Positions 37,511-47,356 of a stretch of DNA of 64,000 nucleotides are shown here, in pieces. The number at the start of each line of letters is the position of its first letter. Position 1 is the stretch's first letter. The notes beneath the pieces are model-generated. The model made no database searches. It was not told where the DNA came from and saw nothing but the letters and a program-made list of their open reading frames with translations. The DNA comes from Hymenolepis diminuta (taxonomy: Eukaryota; Platyhelminthes; Cestoda; Cyclophyllidea; Hymenolepididae). The position numbers and the translations under genes are program-made. The DNA lies in assembly GCA_900708905.1 (NCBI GenBank), contig CAADRB010000003.1, forward strand, positions 4,322,599 to 4,386,598, in the 5' to 3' direction.

Positions 37511-37700
37511 ATCAAGGTGAAAATATAATTATGAATAACTATTAAATATTTTCTCTTGACGAAATTAATATTTTATTCTATATTTTCCTTCAATATTATT
37601 TAAAATAACTCTTACCTCTTAAGTTGTATATATGAACTGTTGCTAGACATAGTTCGAGTTGAACTGTGAGAGTTGTTTGCTAAAGTAGCAAAAACTTGTG
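37511..37700 (+). repeat. Putative 3' LTR
   Basis: Right member of the direct repeat pair, directly after a polypurine-tract-like sequence at 37497-37509. The end is approximate. Confidence 0.6.
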
Positions 37701-38157
37701 TTTTCCTCTTTCCTGATTGGAATATCGGCTTTTGGACCGTTAAAAAAAGAATTCAGCGTGAATTTTTCCGGAAAAATGTGACTTCTAGCCGCCTGGGAAT
37801 CCCGAAACTCCGGAGACCCATCGCAATAGTCAATGCGACCGTTACTTCCAATGCTTCAGAATTCAATGCCTAAGCATATGAATAGGCAGCTTCCGTTAGG
37901 TGTTGGATAAAATGAATAATTTATCCAAAAAATTAACGATTTACTGTTAATCATTCAAAGAATTCCCATGTTTGTTAAAATGTGCTAAATTCCAAGGTTG
38001 TCACTCTGTATTACTTTGGAGTAAAGTCTACCATTAAGACAATAACGGATTATCATTGAGTTCTGGCTTTTGTTGGCTATTTTGAGGCTAATTGAGTTAT
38101 AACAAACAGATTCTATGATGATATTTATTTACAAAGGGGTACGTGTATATTTCAGTC

Positions 38158-38262
38158 AGGACTTGATCAGTGTGTCCTGGGCAGTTAATGAGTATGACGG
38201 CAGGTAGCTCGTGGACACATATGTGGGGTCTCGAGAGGTTGTCAATGGAGTGAGACAACCGA
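38158..38262 (-). repeat. LTR-like fragment, minus strand, paired with 53382
   Basis: Read on the minus strand it contains AGACCCCACATATGTGT followed by CCTGCCGTCATACTC; the same two phrases with the same spacing occur on the plus strand at 53386-53428. A small hairpin (GGTTGTC and GACAACC around a 10-base loop) lies at 38239-38262. Confidence 0.45.
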
Positions 38263-39738
38263 GAGCCCTTGGTCACATCTGGGGAAGGACGGTGGGAAAA
38301 AATTTATTTTGGTAGGAATTTACTCTATTTGAGAGTACAATTTAAATAAATGTAATTTATTATGGAAAAATTTACTGAGTAATTCTTTTTCTGTTTTTAC
38401 TAACCGGCAGCAATCCATCATCTTGTTTAACTGAATGAAACAAGTTGCAGTTGTGCTTAACATTGACTCCGAAATCTAAAATGTCTTCTTAACTGTCCAG
38501 TTTTTGAACCATATGTATTCTATTGTAATCAATGGAATATTATTTACAAAGTCTAAAATAAAAGAGCAAACCTGAATCCAACCTCTGCGTAAAGATACCG
38601 TAACAAATACGGATATTCACTAGTTGACATCCTGCGTTCTGTAATGAAAAAGTGCTTCTCTAAATTGTTTACCTAAATAAATGATCAAAATGACTTGAAA
38701 TTAAATAAAGTTCTATTTTTTCAAAATAATTTACGAAATGTGAGACCAAATAACCGGAGAAAAAGTTCTGATTAAGTCTGAGGCTCGATACGAAGCATGA
38801 TACGAAGAGTGCTTTATTCGATCACCTGCTGTCAACCCACACTTCGGCAGATTTCAGGCATGATTGTGAGGTCCAGTGTATCAGTGAATGTTTTAAATCA
38901 TTTCAATGACATGTTAGAATTCACATGACATCTTAAAGTGGCTTTCAAACTTTATAATTATAATATAGATCATATTTGCCTCCAATGGAGTCTATTTCAT
39001 ATTCATTAAGTCAAATAAATTATAAATTTCAAGGTGAACCACATCTTTGGGATAGTTTAAAAATAATCTAATATATAGTTTTCACAAAACCGTTTTAAAT
39101 GCATATTTAGAGACAAATAATAAATAACTTTAAGTCACAATTTTCAAAATATCGGTATCTTTGTAAAATCAGTTTGTCAAAATAGAGCGATGAGATAAGA
39201 TGACGAATGTTCGGTCCTTTTGATTCCACTTAATTGTTTTTCATCTTCATTTTAAGAATAATTGAGCGTCTTGGGTTCACTATTCAAAAAGAATGTTTCC
39301 GATCATCTGTTTGGATTTTCAATTCGAAATGCAATTTCAGTATTTTTTCGGTCTTTGATCTGGTTTGTTCTCATGCCATCGATATATCACTGATTCACGC
39401 AATGGGCATTCTCCACTGTGCAGACGTCGACCTGATATTCATGATAGATATATCATTTGAAATGTAATTTATATTAGAAAAATCGTTACCTGTCTTATCT
39501 GTCCTTGTTCTGAGTTGTAAGAAGATATGTAAATCAAAGTGGCATGAGTGACTACTGAATTGAATAAATCAGTGAACAAGCTCTGATCCTCACCAGTTAT
39601 TACGCCATGATTTCGTTGTCGTATGCGCGTTATGAATGTAAAATGATTACATTAATTATATATCGAAGGATAACTCTCTATGCATTTTCGAAATTTTTAG
39701 TTAGGCCATCACTAATCTCTGAGACCCAAATATCTTGA

Positions 39739-39821
39739 CCTCACAGTAGTGCTTGAAGTGTTTTACTCTCCTCCAACCTCAAGACTGTTACCAACCTCAC
39801 AGTGGTACTGGAAGTGCTTCA
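39739..39821 (+). repeat. Two-copy direct repeat with a 56-base period
   Basis: CCTCACAGTAGTGCTTGAAG at 39739 recurs with a few changes (CCTCACAGTGGTACTGGAAG) at 39795. Probably a local duplication. Confidence 0.5.
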
Positions 39822-41417
39822 TCCTACGGTGACCGCAATTTTCCCGTAGAGAATCATCGTGTATCTTCAAGGAGTATACTTTACTCAGCATAATAAGCCA
39901 CTTAGGTGGTTCTTGATTGGGGGTTGCTAGGGTCCACTTTCCACCATCGGTGATGTCCGCAACCATTCCACCTCTTCATGCTGCTCCTTCTCTATGAAAC
40001 TATGTAAGATGCTATTTATAGAAACACCTTTCATTTATCTACTATTACGGTTTTCTCTCTTTCTCAGTCCTCCTCTCTGTTCCAACGCCCCTCAGTACTA
40101 TCCTACTCTCGTATTTTAACCGACGTTATATAATAGACTTTGGTCGGTACTCACCTCTTAGTGTTCTGCTTGATTAGGGACTGTAGTTGTCTACTGTTAG
40201 CAGCTATTAGTCTTACCTTACCAATAATATTAGCAGTGCAATTGCTATGCACTTCTAAAATGTGCATTTTAGGCGAACAGGTCAAATCAGGATGGAAGAT
40301 TGTGATACCGTAACATGTTAGCTATGAACATTTGATCTTTGAGGTTCCAGAAAATAGATAAAGTTAATTATCTATGGAATTCTGACGCTATAAAGAATAA
40401 CTCTGAATTACGTTTAGCTCTTACACTGGTGAGGAGGCATATGACGTTAAAATTGAGCGATACACATCAAGTGAACTAAATGACCAGCAAAAGTGGCTAA
40501 GGCTGATCATCAACAGGGATAACCGGATCCTTGAGACAGCCGGTTAGAAAGACAGTTATTTATCATAGTACTAGATGGTCATCTCGCATGGATCAGTATA
40601 CTCAAGAAAATGCGCCTTCGGATCACATTACATTCCGATATTAATCAGTATACATATGTTTGCTCAGAGCAAGATTAACTATCATCAAAAAATTTTAATT
40701 CGGGAATCTAAGTGATTATTAGGGCCTATACCTCTCACCAGTCGTCGGACTCGTTTTTATTCCTTTATCACTTAATTAAACTGCTACCACCACACAAAAG
40801 GGGATGTCAGATAAAGATCGAGGGCCTAATATGCACGAAATTTACTCACGGTAATCACACCTTTGTACTTATTATCACAAAGATTCGTAAGAGGATAGAG
40901 AAGACGTATTTAAGGGGGGAATTAAATCATTAAATCAAAAGTGATGTCTACACTCATTGAAAGGGTGAGTATGTTCGTAAGACAATGAAAGTGGTAATTA
41001 AAGACTGTATAAACCACCAAGTACATTGCTAATGAAGCAATGAAACATGCACACCAGCACACTGAGACACACTCATCTTCATATCCAATGGATTGTGACC
41101 ATCAAGACAAGAAGGTCACTTCCTTTCACCATTTGTAGACTTTATATTTTGCACGCCTTATTTCCATCTTTCATAGATTTTATGAATCATTTTTCTCATA
41201 AAAGGTCACGGAACTAACAATTAGCCCACAGTATCTTATATTTAATTTTTCCAAGATTTGCATTTGGTTATTTTAGTACTAATAAGATCCTTGAATGAAT
41301 GTAAGGACCTGATTAAGGGAAAGACCTTCTGAAGTACTCATTAAGAAAACTAGCGCACGTCATTTATTAAACAAAAATTTATAGAGAATCAGGAGATTTC
41401 AGAAAAAATCGAAATAT

Positions 41418-41753
41418 CTACTTTGGTTTCTTGAGAGTGAGCCGGATTTCGACATTCTTCTTGTCGTCGGCCTTTTCATATATGAAGAGGTTATATTCCA
41501 AAACGTGCTTGCTACCAGATTCCCGAAGTCTCACGATAATATTTTCCTTGATGCCATTCACAATCTGTCTATCAGCTGAAACAATGTCAACCAGCTTGAG
41601 CGGAACACTACGAGTCGAATTTACAAGCTTCAGCGTCTTCTTTACCTTTTTGTACATTTCTGGACACCTAGCCGCTTCATCTGAGAGTCTTTCGATGTCT
41701 CCACATTTTTCACTCTTCCTGGAAATAATAGAAGCGTCGTCTCTATATTCCAT
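41418..41753 (-). CDS. Cystatin-like protein 1, no visible signal peptide
   Basis: A 111-residue frame. Cystatins block papain-like cysteine proteases with three elements: an N-terminal Gly, a QxVxG loop and a C-terminal Pro-Trp loop. Here QIVNG (Q at about residue 63) is intact and CGDI aligns with the LGGI of the neighbouring copy at 42859; the Pro-Trp loop is absent. PEMYKKVKKTLKL aligns with PEMRSRIESALDY of that neighbour, so the two share ancestry. There is no hydrophobic leader. A possible splice acceptor (TTAATTACAG) lies four bases before the ATG, so a signal-peptide exon further upstream is possible; otherwise this is a cytosolic, stefin-like form. An ATTGG box lies about 60 bases upstream. 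Confidence 0.78.
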   Translation of the reverse strand: MEYRDDASIISRKSEKCGDIERLSDEAARCPEMYKKVKKTLKLVNSTRSVPLKLVDIVSADRQIVNGIKENIIVRLRESGSKHVLEYNLFIYEKADDKKNVEIRLTLKKPK

Positions 41754-41813
41754 GAGTCTGTAATTAACTGATTACCGTTTTAATTAGTTCTAAAGAACTG
41801 TAAAGCGATGCGG

Positions 41814-41818
41814 CCAAT
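41814..41818 (-). promoter_or_regulatory. ATTGG (inverted CCAAT) box of cystatin-like gene 1
   Basis: Gene-sense GATTGGCCGCATCGC, about 60 bases before the ATG. The orientation matches the boxes of the other four cystatin genes. No TATA element was seen. Confidence 0.4.
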
Positions 41819-42783
41819 CAAAATTGTAAATCAACCACTTGATTGATTTAATTGGTCAATGCGAATTGCATAGCTCGTGATTTGAACAGTTGATGGGATC
41901 AGGTGGCACGGTTATATGATCTACTCGAATGATCACAATAAAAATGTGATCAGAGAAGGTGTATTTAAACAATAAAACCCAGTAAATAGCCCTTCAATGA
42001 GTTCTCATTTCATTTAAAATAAAAAAATGCAATGTTTGGGAAATGAACATCTGAACAGCTGTCAACATTAAAATCAAGGACATTAAAAATAGTACTTTTA
42101 TTGCAGCACTTTGATTGAAATTGTACTCTTATTAAACAGGTTTTGCGAAAACGCATGAGAAATCATCCGTTTAAAGTAGTTCCGATGGTTAATTTTCAAC
42201 GTGGGTAAACAGTCAGAGTATTATCGACGAATATAATGGATCGTTCATAGAGTCTCGTTTTTCAAAGTATAAATCAAAAGGAACCAAATTCTTAATTGTT
42301 TGAATAGCATGTTAGGATATAAGGATTTATACAATTTCCCCGCTGAGCTATGAACTTCTTGTGCCGAAAGTTAAAGGAAGTAGCTCAAATCCCCGTTTCG
42401 CAGTTGCGACTTGTTTTTGTCGTCCAGGTGAGTAGGGTGATTTGAAGCAGATTTAAGTAATCGACACGAGTAATCCAGAATCAAAAAAAAACCGGAAAAA
42501 ATGATCCGTTCATTTATTTAAGAAATAAATTACTTTGATTTGAAAATAACTTCGAAATTCGTATAATCCCCTATTTGTAATACTTATTCCAATTAAACAC
42601 TTTGAGGTATTTTATGGAACTGATTCTTAGTTAATTTAATTATTTTTAATAAAAGTATTTTGTTTGCTTGTCTAGCACTAAATGCTGATTTGAATACAGT
42701 TCTTTATGAATGTTAGAGACAAAATGCAAGGCTTTTCCAAAATTAGATGGTGAGGTGAAACTATCTACCGTTACTTTGCAACA

Positions 42784-42812
42784 TGTGATTGGTCATGCAA
42801 ATATGTATATAA
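42784..42812 (+). promoter_or_regulatory. Promoter of cystatin-like gene 2
   Basis: TGTGATTGGT (42784-42793) is followed by a perfect octamer ATGCAAAT (42795-42802) and a TATATAA (42806-42812), which lies about 50 bases before the ATG. The spacing suits a compact promoter with a short leader. Confidence 0.55.
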
Positions 42813-42858
42813 TGGTCGGATTCACTTATGTGCTGATGACAACTGCACAAACGTAGAA

Positions 42859-43257
42859 ATGGTTCCGCTTGCAATTATTTTCATTCAAGTCTCCTTGCTT
42901 ATAGCCGCACAACCGATTATTGAGCAGCGTGTGAACCCTTTAGGAGGAATCATACCGCTGGGTGAAAAAGACCTCAAAAGCCCTGAAATGAGATCCCGCA
43001 TTGAATCTGCACTGGATTACCTGGAGAAACAAAACGAGGGACGTCTTGATTACAGTATCATAAAGGTCATCAATGGAACAAGTCAATTAGTCAATGGAAT
43101 GAATTTCGTTTTCTTTGTGGAAGTGGAAAGTCATTCGACGGAGTGCCCTGGAATGACCCAGAGTACTTCAGAATTATATAAGCTTGGAATATACGAGCCG
43201 TCACTTGAAAATTTGGAGAAAATGTATACCATTAAGAAGGTTAATCCTTCTCAATAA
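42859..43257 (+). CDS. Secreted cystatin-like protein 2
   Basis: A single-exon frame of 132 residues. It has a signal peptide (MVPLAIIFIQVSLLIAAQP), an N-terminal glycine pair in PLGGIIPLG, a helix (RIESALDYLEKQN), and the inhibitory-loop motif QLVNG followed by MNFVFFVEVES. The usual Pro-Trp of the second loop is replaced in IYEPSLENL, and only one Cys is present, so the type-2 disulfides are lacking. It is most similar to the next gene at 43959 (shared PLG, ESAL, FVVEVES-like and IYEPS phrases), pointing to tandem duplication. Target protease unknown. AATAAA follows at 43363. Confidence 0.88.
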   Translation: MVPLAIIFIQVSLLIAAQPIIEQRVNPLGGIIPLGEKDLKSPEMRSRIESALDYLEKQNEGRLDYSIIKVINGTSQLVNGMNFVFFVEVESHSTECPGMTQSTSELYKLGIYEPSLENLEKMYTIKKVNPSQ

Positions 43258-43362
43258 CTGAAATAATATTTCCATCACCACGACAATTAATTAACCATTC
43301 TTACTGAATGAAAAAACATAAATTCTCCGCAATTTGGACGTATTTCATACTTTTTAACCCAC

Positions 43363-43368
43363 AATAAA
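43363..43368 (+). terminator. Poly(A) signal of cystatin-like gene 2
   Basis: AATAAA about 105 bases after the stop codon. Confidence 0.5.
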
Positions 43369-43905
43369 GAGAGCGTTTATTTATCTACTAATCCTTTTAA
43401 ATTTACACACCATCTAGGACTGATAAGCAAAGGTTTTAATCCGATGAAGAAAATGTAACATTTTCTTTTATTTCGATGCTCAATTTTGGTTGAATCTCGG
43501 AATTTGTATATAAACAACAATCCAAAAGCCGATGGTAAAGTTTGTTTAGATTTCCTTCTGTCAGAATGCTCTGATACATTTTGTTTATATATAATTGGCG
43601 GTGACTTATTCCCTTAGAAACCTTAAGGTCGTCCTAATGATTAAATTCAGTTTGATTTTCGACGAGATTTAAAAGAAGCTTGATTTAAACCTGGCAATTT
43701 GAATAAGCCCTTTTATGCCAGCCTTTAAAAATTCTTTCACTGGAAGTTACAAGAGAAATTGAGCATCTTTTCTTTGTCCCAAAGAATCTAACTTAAATTA
43801 GCTGTTTCGTGAGCAGCGTTTTTCACTTTTTCTTGTAAATTATCTACTTTATTGAATTGATATAAGTAGTTTGCATAAACTTAAGGAAGGTTTGAGATAT
43901 GACAC

Positions 43906-43939
43906 TGTGATTGGTAGATGATGACATGCACGCGATTGG
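43906..43939 (+). promoter_or_regulatory. Double ATTGG box of cystatin-like gene 3
   Basis: TGTGATTGGT at 43906-43915 is identical to the box of gene 2; a second ATTGG is at 43935-43939. The distance to the second in-frame ATG (43995) is similar to that of the other genes, which supports that start. No TATA seen. Confidence 0.45.
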
Positions 43940-43994
43940 CTACCTGAATTAAGACATTATGTGGACTATTTGTGGAATGGCAGATGAACGTTTG

Positions 43995-44414
43995 ATGGAG
44001 CGCGTTACTGTTCTCTTCCTATTCTCGATGTTCGTAGCTGCCTCAACTTACGAGGATGAGCATTTAGTTGAACGATTCGAGCGGCCTTTGGGAGAAATTA
44101 TGAAACTTGAAGACGAAGCCCTTAAGAGTGACGCAGCAAAAGTGCGAGTTGAATCTGCATTGAAGAAACTTGCTGAACAAAATGGTGGTTGTCGAAGGTA
44201 CAAGCTCGTGAATATAAGTAGTGGAACAAGACAAGTCGTCGACGGATTTAATTTTGAATTCGTTGTTGAAGTAGAGAGTGTTCCAACCGAGAAATGTGCC
44301 ACTGAACAACCAGAAGGCATATCGGAAGTCTACAAAATAACGATTTACGAACCGTCTGGAACAGGCCGTGAGAAACGTCATACCTTCGAGAAAATTATGC
44401 ACGGCCAGTCGTAG
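43995..44414 (+). CDS. Secreted cystatin-like protein 3
   Basis: The open frame begins at 43959, but the ATG at 43995 gives the better signal peptide (MERVTVLFLFSMFVAAS) and is preferred. The mature part has an N-terminal Gly (RPLGEIMKLEDE), the inhibitory loop QVVDG followed by FNFEFVVEVES, and ends GREKRHTFEKIMHGQS. The Pro-Trp loop is absent (IYEPSGTG). Two Cys (GGCRRY, EKCATE) flank the loop and could pair. The close copy at 42859 shares most of the framework; this one has diverged in charge. It is single-exon. No canonical AATAAA was noticed within 150 bases. Confidence 0.87.
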   Translation: MERVTVLFLFSMFVAASTYEDEHLVERFERPLGEIMKLEDEALKSDAAKVRVESALKKLAEQNGGCRRYKLVNISSGTRQVVDGFNFEFVVEVESVPTEKCATEQPEGISEVYKITIYEPSGTGREKRHTFEKIMHGQS

Positions 44415-44650
44415 ATTAACTGTGAATCAAATTAATATTTTTGTGCTTCCATTTGTCCTCCTTATTCATTTTTGTTCGTTAATTTAAATAGAAAATTTGT
44501 AAATAACTAGGAATTGTGTATTTTTCTCATAAAAATTGTCCTATTCAACTAGTTTGATTATTATTTTTGTTGAATAACCGATTTTATGGAATTTAAGCCA
44601 CATATTTTATTTTTGTGTACTTTGTACCGTGATTACAGCGAAATCTATAT

Positions 44651-44780
44651 TGTGATTGGTCCGCCACGATGGTTTGTATAACCCACGCCAATACTGCAAT
44701 CTAATTCGCTTTTTAGCCCAATGGAGTAGCCAATAATTTTACGCCTCTTTAGAATGCAAAGGGATATAACCATATAAGAG
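44651..44780 (+). promoter_or_regulatory. Orphan cystatin-type promoter
   Basis: TGTGATTGGT (44651-44660) is followed by two further CCAAT boxes (CGCCAATAC, AGCCAATAA) and a TATA-like GGGATATAACCATATAAG near 44760-44778. This is the layout of the neighbouring cystatin promoters, yet the sequence after it codes for no recognisable cystatin (only a short frame beginning MYSFYLPVL). It may be the remnant of a lost family member. Confidence 0.35.
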
Positions 44781-45027
44781 AGTTAATCGAAATTAGATTC
44801 CTTAGAATTATTCGAGGGCGAGAACACACAGTTATGTATTCGTTCTATTTGCCGGTTCTTTACCATAGAATGGTAATTGAGTAATCCAAATCGAAGGGAA
44901 TGGAAAAGCGGTGTAAACTGAGGTGCTACCAACACAGTAAGGGGAAGGTATTCTGGAGTCACTCTAATGAGAAACTCACATTTCACTATCCCTTTTGGTG
45001 ATCAGAATTAGCAGATGACCATCTACA

Positions 45028-45222
45028 TCACTGGGTGTGAACTGATTGGCATTGATCTTGTGACCTGACTTGGCAGACTTGTACGTTGATCACTGCAGCG
45101 ATGTAAAATAACGACTTGATCCGTCTGCAGAAGTTACCCACTGGAAAGCAGAGGTCTTTTAGACCTATCAATTGGAGAGATGGGCTAGCAACAGTTAAAA
45201 CCACTACCATGGCAATTACCAT
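45028..45222 (-). CDS. Unproven small secreted-looking frame
   Basis: From the ATG at 45222 it has a good signal-like leader (MVIAMVVVLTVASPS) and then a 50-residue part with four Cys (DLCF, NFCRR, QVCQ, DQCQ). No family is recognised. The surrounding DNA gives no promoter that I can see, and the frame may be chance within a repeat. Confidence 0.2.
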   Translation of the reverse strand: MVIAMVVVLTVASPSLQLIGLKDLCFPVGNFCRRIKSLFYIAAVINVQVCQVRSQDQCQSVHTQ

Positions 45223-46859
45223 CCTAATCGAAGTCAAGTATCGATACAGCTTGGATATATGGACCTTTAATCAAGGTTCCGAATTTATATTGTACTTCTA
45301 TATGAAGACTTGATGAAGGGAAGAGAAGACTGACCAATCATTAGGAGGGAAACGTGTCCACTGTGAAAATCCACGATTCGCATATTTTTAGTAAATGAGA
45401 ATAAAAGTATAATTTACGATTAATAACAAATGATAAGAGAGGGAAGCGTTCCAAGACGGATAACGGATAGAACCATGCATCAGAATTGCATTCTTTCTCC
45501 AAATTTTATCGATTCCTGCGACTTTTGGAAGGAAAATCGAATCGGAGTCGTAATGTGAATTCAAGATATTATTCACAAGTTATTTACCTTTCATATAACT
45601 GGGGTGTAGAAGGCATGCGAGATTCCCAATTTGCTAGGGTCATGCAAGTGTGAATTTTTAACATGTGCACCAGAGTACACAAAGAGTATTAAAATACGTG
45701 ATTTGTAAGTAGGACACAACAGTCTAATACAAAATAATACTTTTTTTGTTTTGTATATTTTTGAGTGATTTTGCAAGAATCCGAAGTTAGAAACCGCAAT
45801 GGCGGATGCCGGTCAACAGGAAGAGTGAAAGCATACGAATTTTTCGTAAGATGGGCTTTAGGAGAACTTCTCCTCTAATCAAATCTTTTATACTAAATGT
45901 TAATTTCCCCAACCCTAATAATTTAGTCATTCAGACACACATTTTAGATAGACGTTTTTATTGAAAGTTAAATTCGGAACCTTCTTCTCGGATTCAAAGT
46001 GTCTAGGGATTAGGAGTAAGTTTCTTACATTTAGTACCCATAATCCTGCTTCTTCATTGAAAAAATCCTATATAGAGTTACGTTACGGGAGACGAAAATG
46101 TTATGTTATCGGTCCAATCGCTCTACGGCGACCTATTCGACAGTATCTCACGCGTTTGTCCCAACACTTATTCTGGTTTTAAGCCAACAAAAGTTGGTGG
46201 AAAAGTTTTGCCTAGACTTGTGTCCTCAAGACATCTCATATGCCCGCCACACAAATGTGTTTATACGAGGGAAGTTAAGACAAGTAAGGTAAATTTTGCA
46301 TTCTAACCTACAAATACGACAAGCCGTGGAAGAGAAATGCAGTGGGTCATTATTTACGTCGAGAAAATCCGGCTCAGATCACTCCCCTACCCCCTCCCTC
46401 TACCTTCTAGATAAATATATAAACATCCCCTCAATGAGTATTACTACTTAAAAGACATTCAGTAAGAATCTAACTGTAATAAGGTTGTGGCTCCGAGCCA
46501 CAGAGGAGGAATAAGTCAAGTCACTCATGTCGAAGGCGGTCGGGAAAGTCACCACAATTTATGGTGAATAAATTGAGTTTCTATAAAAAACATTTCCTCG
46601 TGAGACGTCAGTCGTTACCGATTGTCGATGTCTCCGTGTGGTGATTTGCACACTCACAGCTGCACCGGCAATGGATACTGTAGTTGAGATCTTATTGTTA
46701 TGGTCGCCAGGTGTTGACTGACATTTTATATCTATAACACTAAAGGAATATTTAAACCTTGATCAGAGAGAATATGCAATAGGAATGAAGTTATTAGCTT
46801 TCCACGAAATTGTTTTCTTGACCTCATCCAACTGTTTAGTTTAGGTCTAGTTGTATTTC

Positions 46860-46920
46860 ATTGGCTGTCCGTTAAAAGTTCAGCAACCAACATAAAGTTC
46901 AGCTTTCTATATTATATAAA
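46860..46920 (+). promoter_or_regulatory. Promoter of cystatin-like gene 4
   Basis: ATTGG at 46860-46864 and a TATATAAA at 46913-46920, 33 bases before the ATG. Confidence 0.5.
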
Positions 46921-46952
46921 TAGCAGTTTTTCGAAATGGGTTTCTTAAAGCC

Positions 46953-47291
46953 ATGAAGTTGTACCATTGTCTTGTCCTTTTTTTCATTACCCTTTCAATG
47001 GCAGAACCTGGGCGTCTGGGAGGCATCGCCCGTATTCATCGAGATCGTCTCCAATTACCAGAGGTCAAAGAAATAATCAAAATCGCTTTGGAGAAGATCG
47101 ATCCATGTGCTGAACTCTCCGATGTTCTCTGTGGAACAATGCAAGTTGTCAATGGAATAAAATACCGATTCAAAATTAGAACCACTCAGAAGCCTAACTG
47201 TGATGGCGGTATTCAAGGGCCAAAAATCTCTGTTATCAGAATTCATCTTCCTGCCGACAGAACTTCTGAACCTTCGTTCAAAATGGAGTAA
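46953..47291 (+). CDS. Secreted cystatin-like protein 4
   Basis: A single-exon frame of 112 residues with signal peptide MKLYHCLVLFFITLSMA, an N-terminal Gly pair (GRLGGIARIHRD), helix (VKEIIKIALEKID) and the inhibitory loop MQVVNGIKYRFKI. Three Cys in the mature part (DPCAEL, VLCGTM, PNCDGG) differ from the type-2 pattern, and the Pro-Trp loop is missing. It is more like the minus-strand gene at 54.1-54.5 kb than like genes 2 and 3: both share a xxPC(A/F)EL and KP(N/T)C phrase and HLPA near the end. Poly(A) signal at 47351. Confidence 0.85.
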   Translation: MKLYHCLVLFFITLSMAEPGRLGGIARIHRDRLQLPEVKEIIKIALEKIDPCAELSDVLCGTMQVVNGIKYRFKIRTTQKPNCDGGIQGPKISVIRIHLPADRTSEPSFKME

Positions 47292-47350
47292 CTGAAAGAT
47301 TTATTGTTGATTCCAGATGTAGTTTTCTAAAGTTTCAGTGCCAAGTGTTC

Positions 47351-47356
47351 AATAAA
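47351..47356 (+). terminator. Poly(A) signal of cystatin-like gene 4
   Basis: AATAAA 60 bases after the stop codon (TTCAATAAAAGT). Confidence 0.55.

Larger units (their letters stand above)
35991..37700 (+). mobile_element. Short LTR retrotransposon of Ty3/Gypsy type, gag only, broken
   Basis: Two direct repeats about 1.52 kb apart (35991 and 37511) begin with near-identical sequence (ATCAAGRTGAAAATATAATT and beyond) and stay alignable, with gaps, for about 180 bases. The right copy is preceded by a purine tract (TTAAAAGGGGAAG), as expected of a 3' LTR. Between them a gag-like reading frame starts at 36219. No protease, reverse transcriptase or integrase was seen in the 1.3-kb interior, so it is either an internally deleted copy or a non-autonomous family. 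Confidence 0.68.
37701..41417. other. Gene-poor region between the LTR element and the cystatin cluster
   Basis: No gene recognised. It holds the LTR-like fragment at 38.2 kb and a short tandem duplication at 39.74-39.82 kb. The remaining frames are short and without family resemblance. Confidence 0.5.

Noticed and set aside
39763..39966. 67-codon minus-strand frame
   Set aside because: It overlaps a local two-copy duplication and resembles no protein family.
41431..41763. Plus-strand frame of 110 codons
   Set aside because: It is the antisense of cystatin-like gene 1; the minus frame carries the QIVNG loop.
43959..43994. Upstream ATG of cystatin-like gene 3
   Set aside because: It would place 12 polar residues before the hydrophobic leader and sits too close to the ATTGG box; the ATG at 43995 gives a proper signal peptide.
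44048..44402. Minus-strand frames of 90 and 112 codons
   Set aside because: Both are shadows of the cystatin-like gene 3 coding strand, with no family resemblance.
46485..46503. Perfect short hairpin GTGGCTCCGAGCCAC
   Set aside because: Too short a loop for a functional RNA, no conserved core around it; I also looked for a hammerhead ribozyme core (CTGATGAG ... GAAA) in the window and found none.
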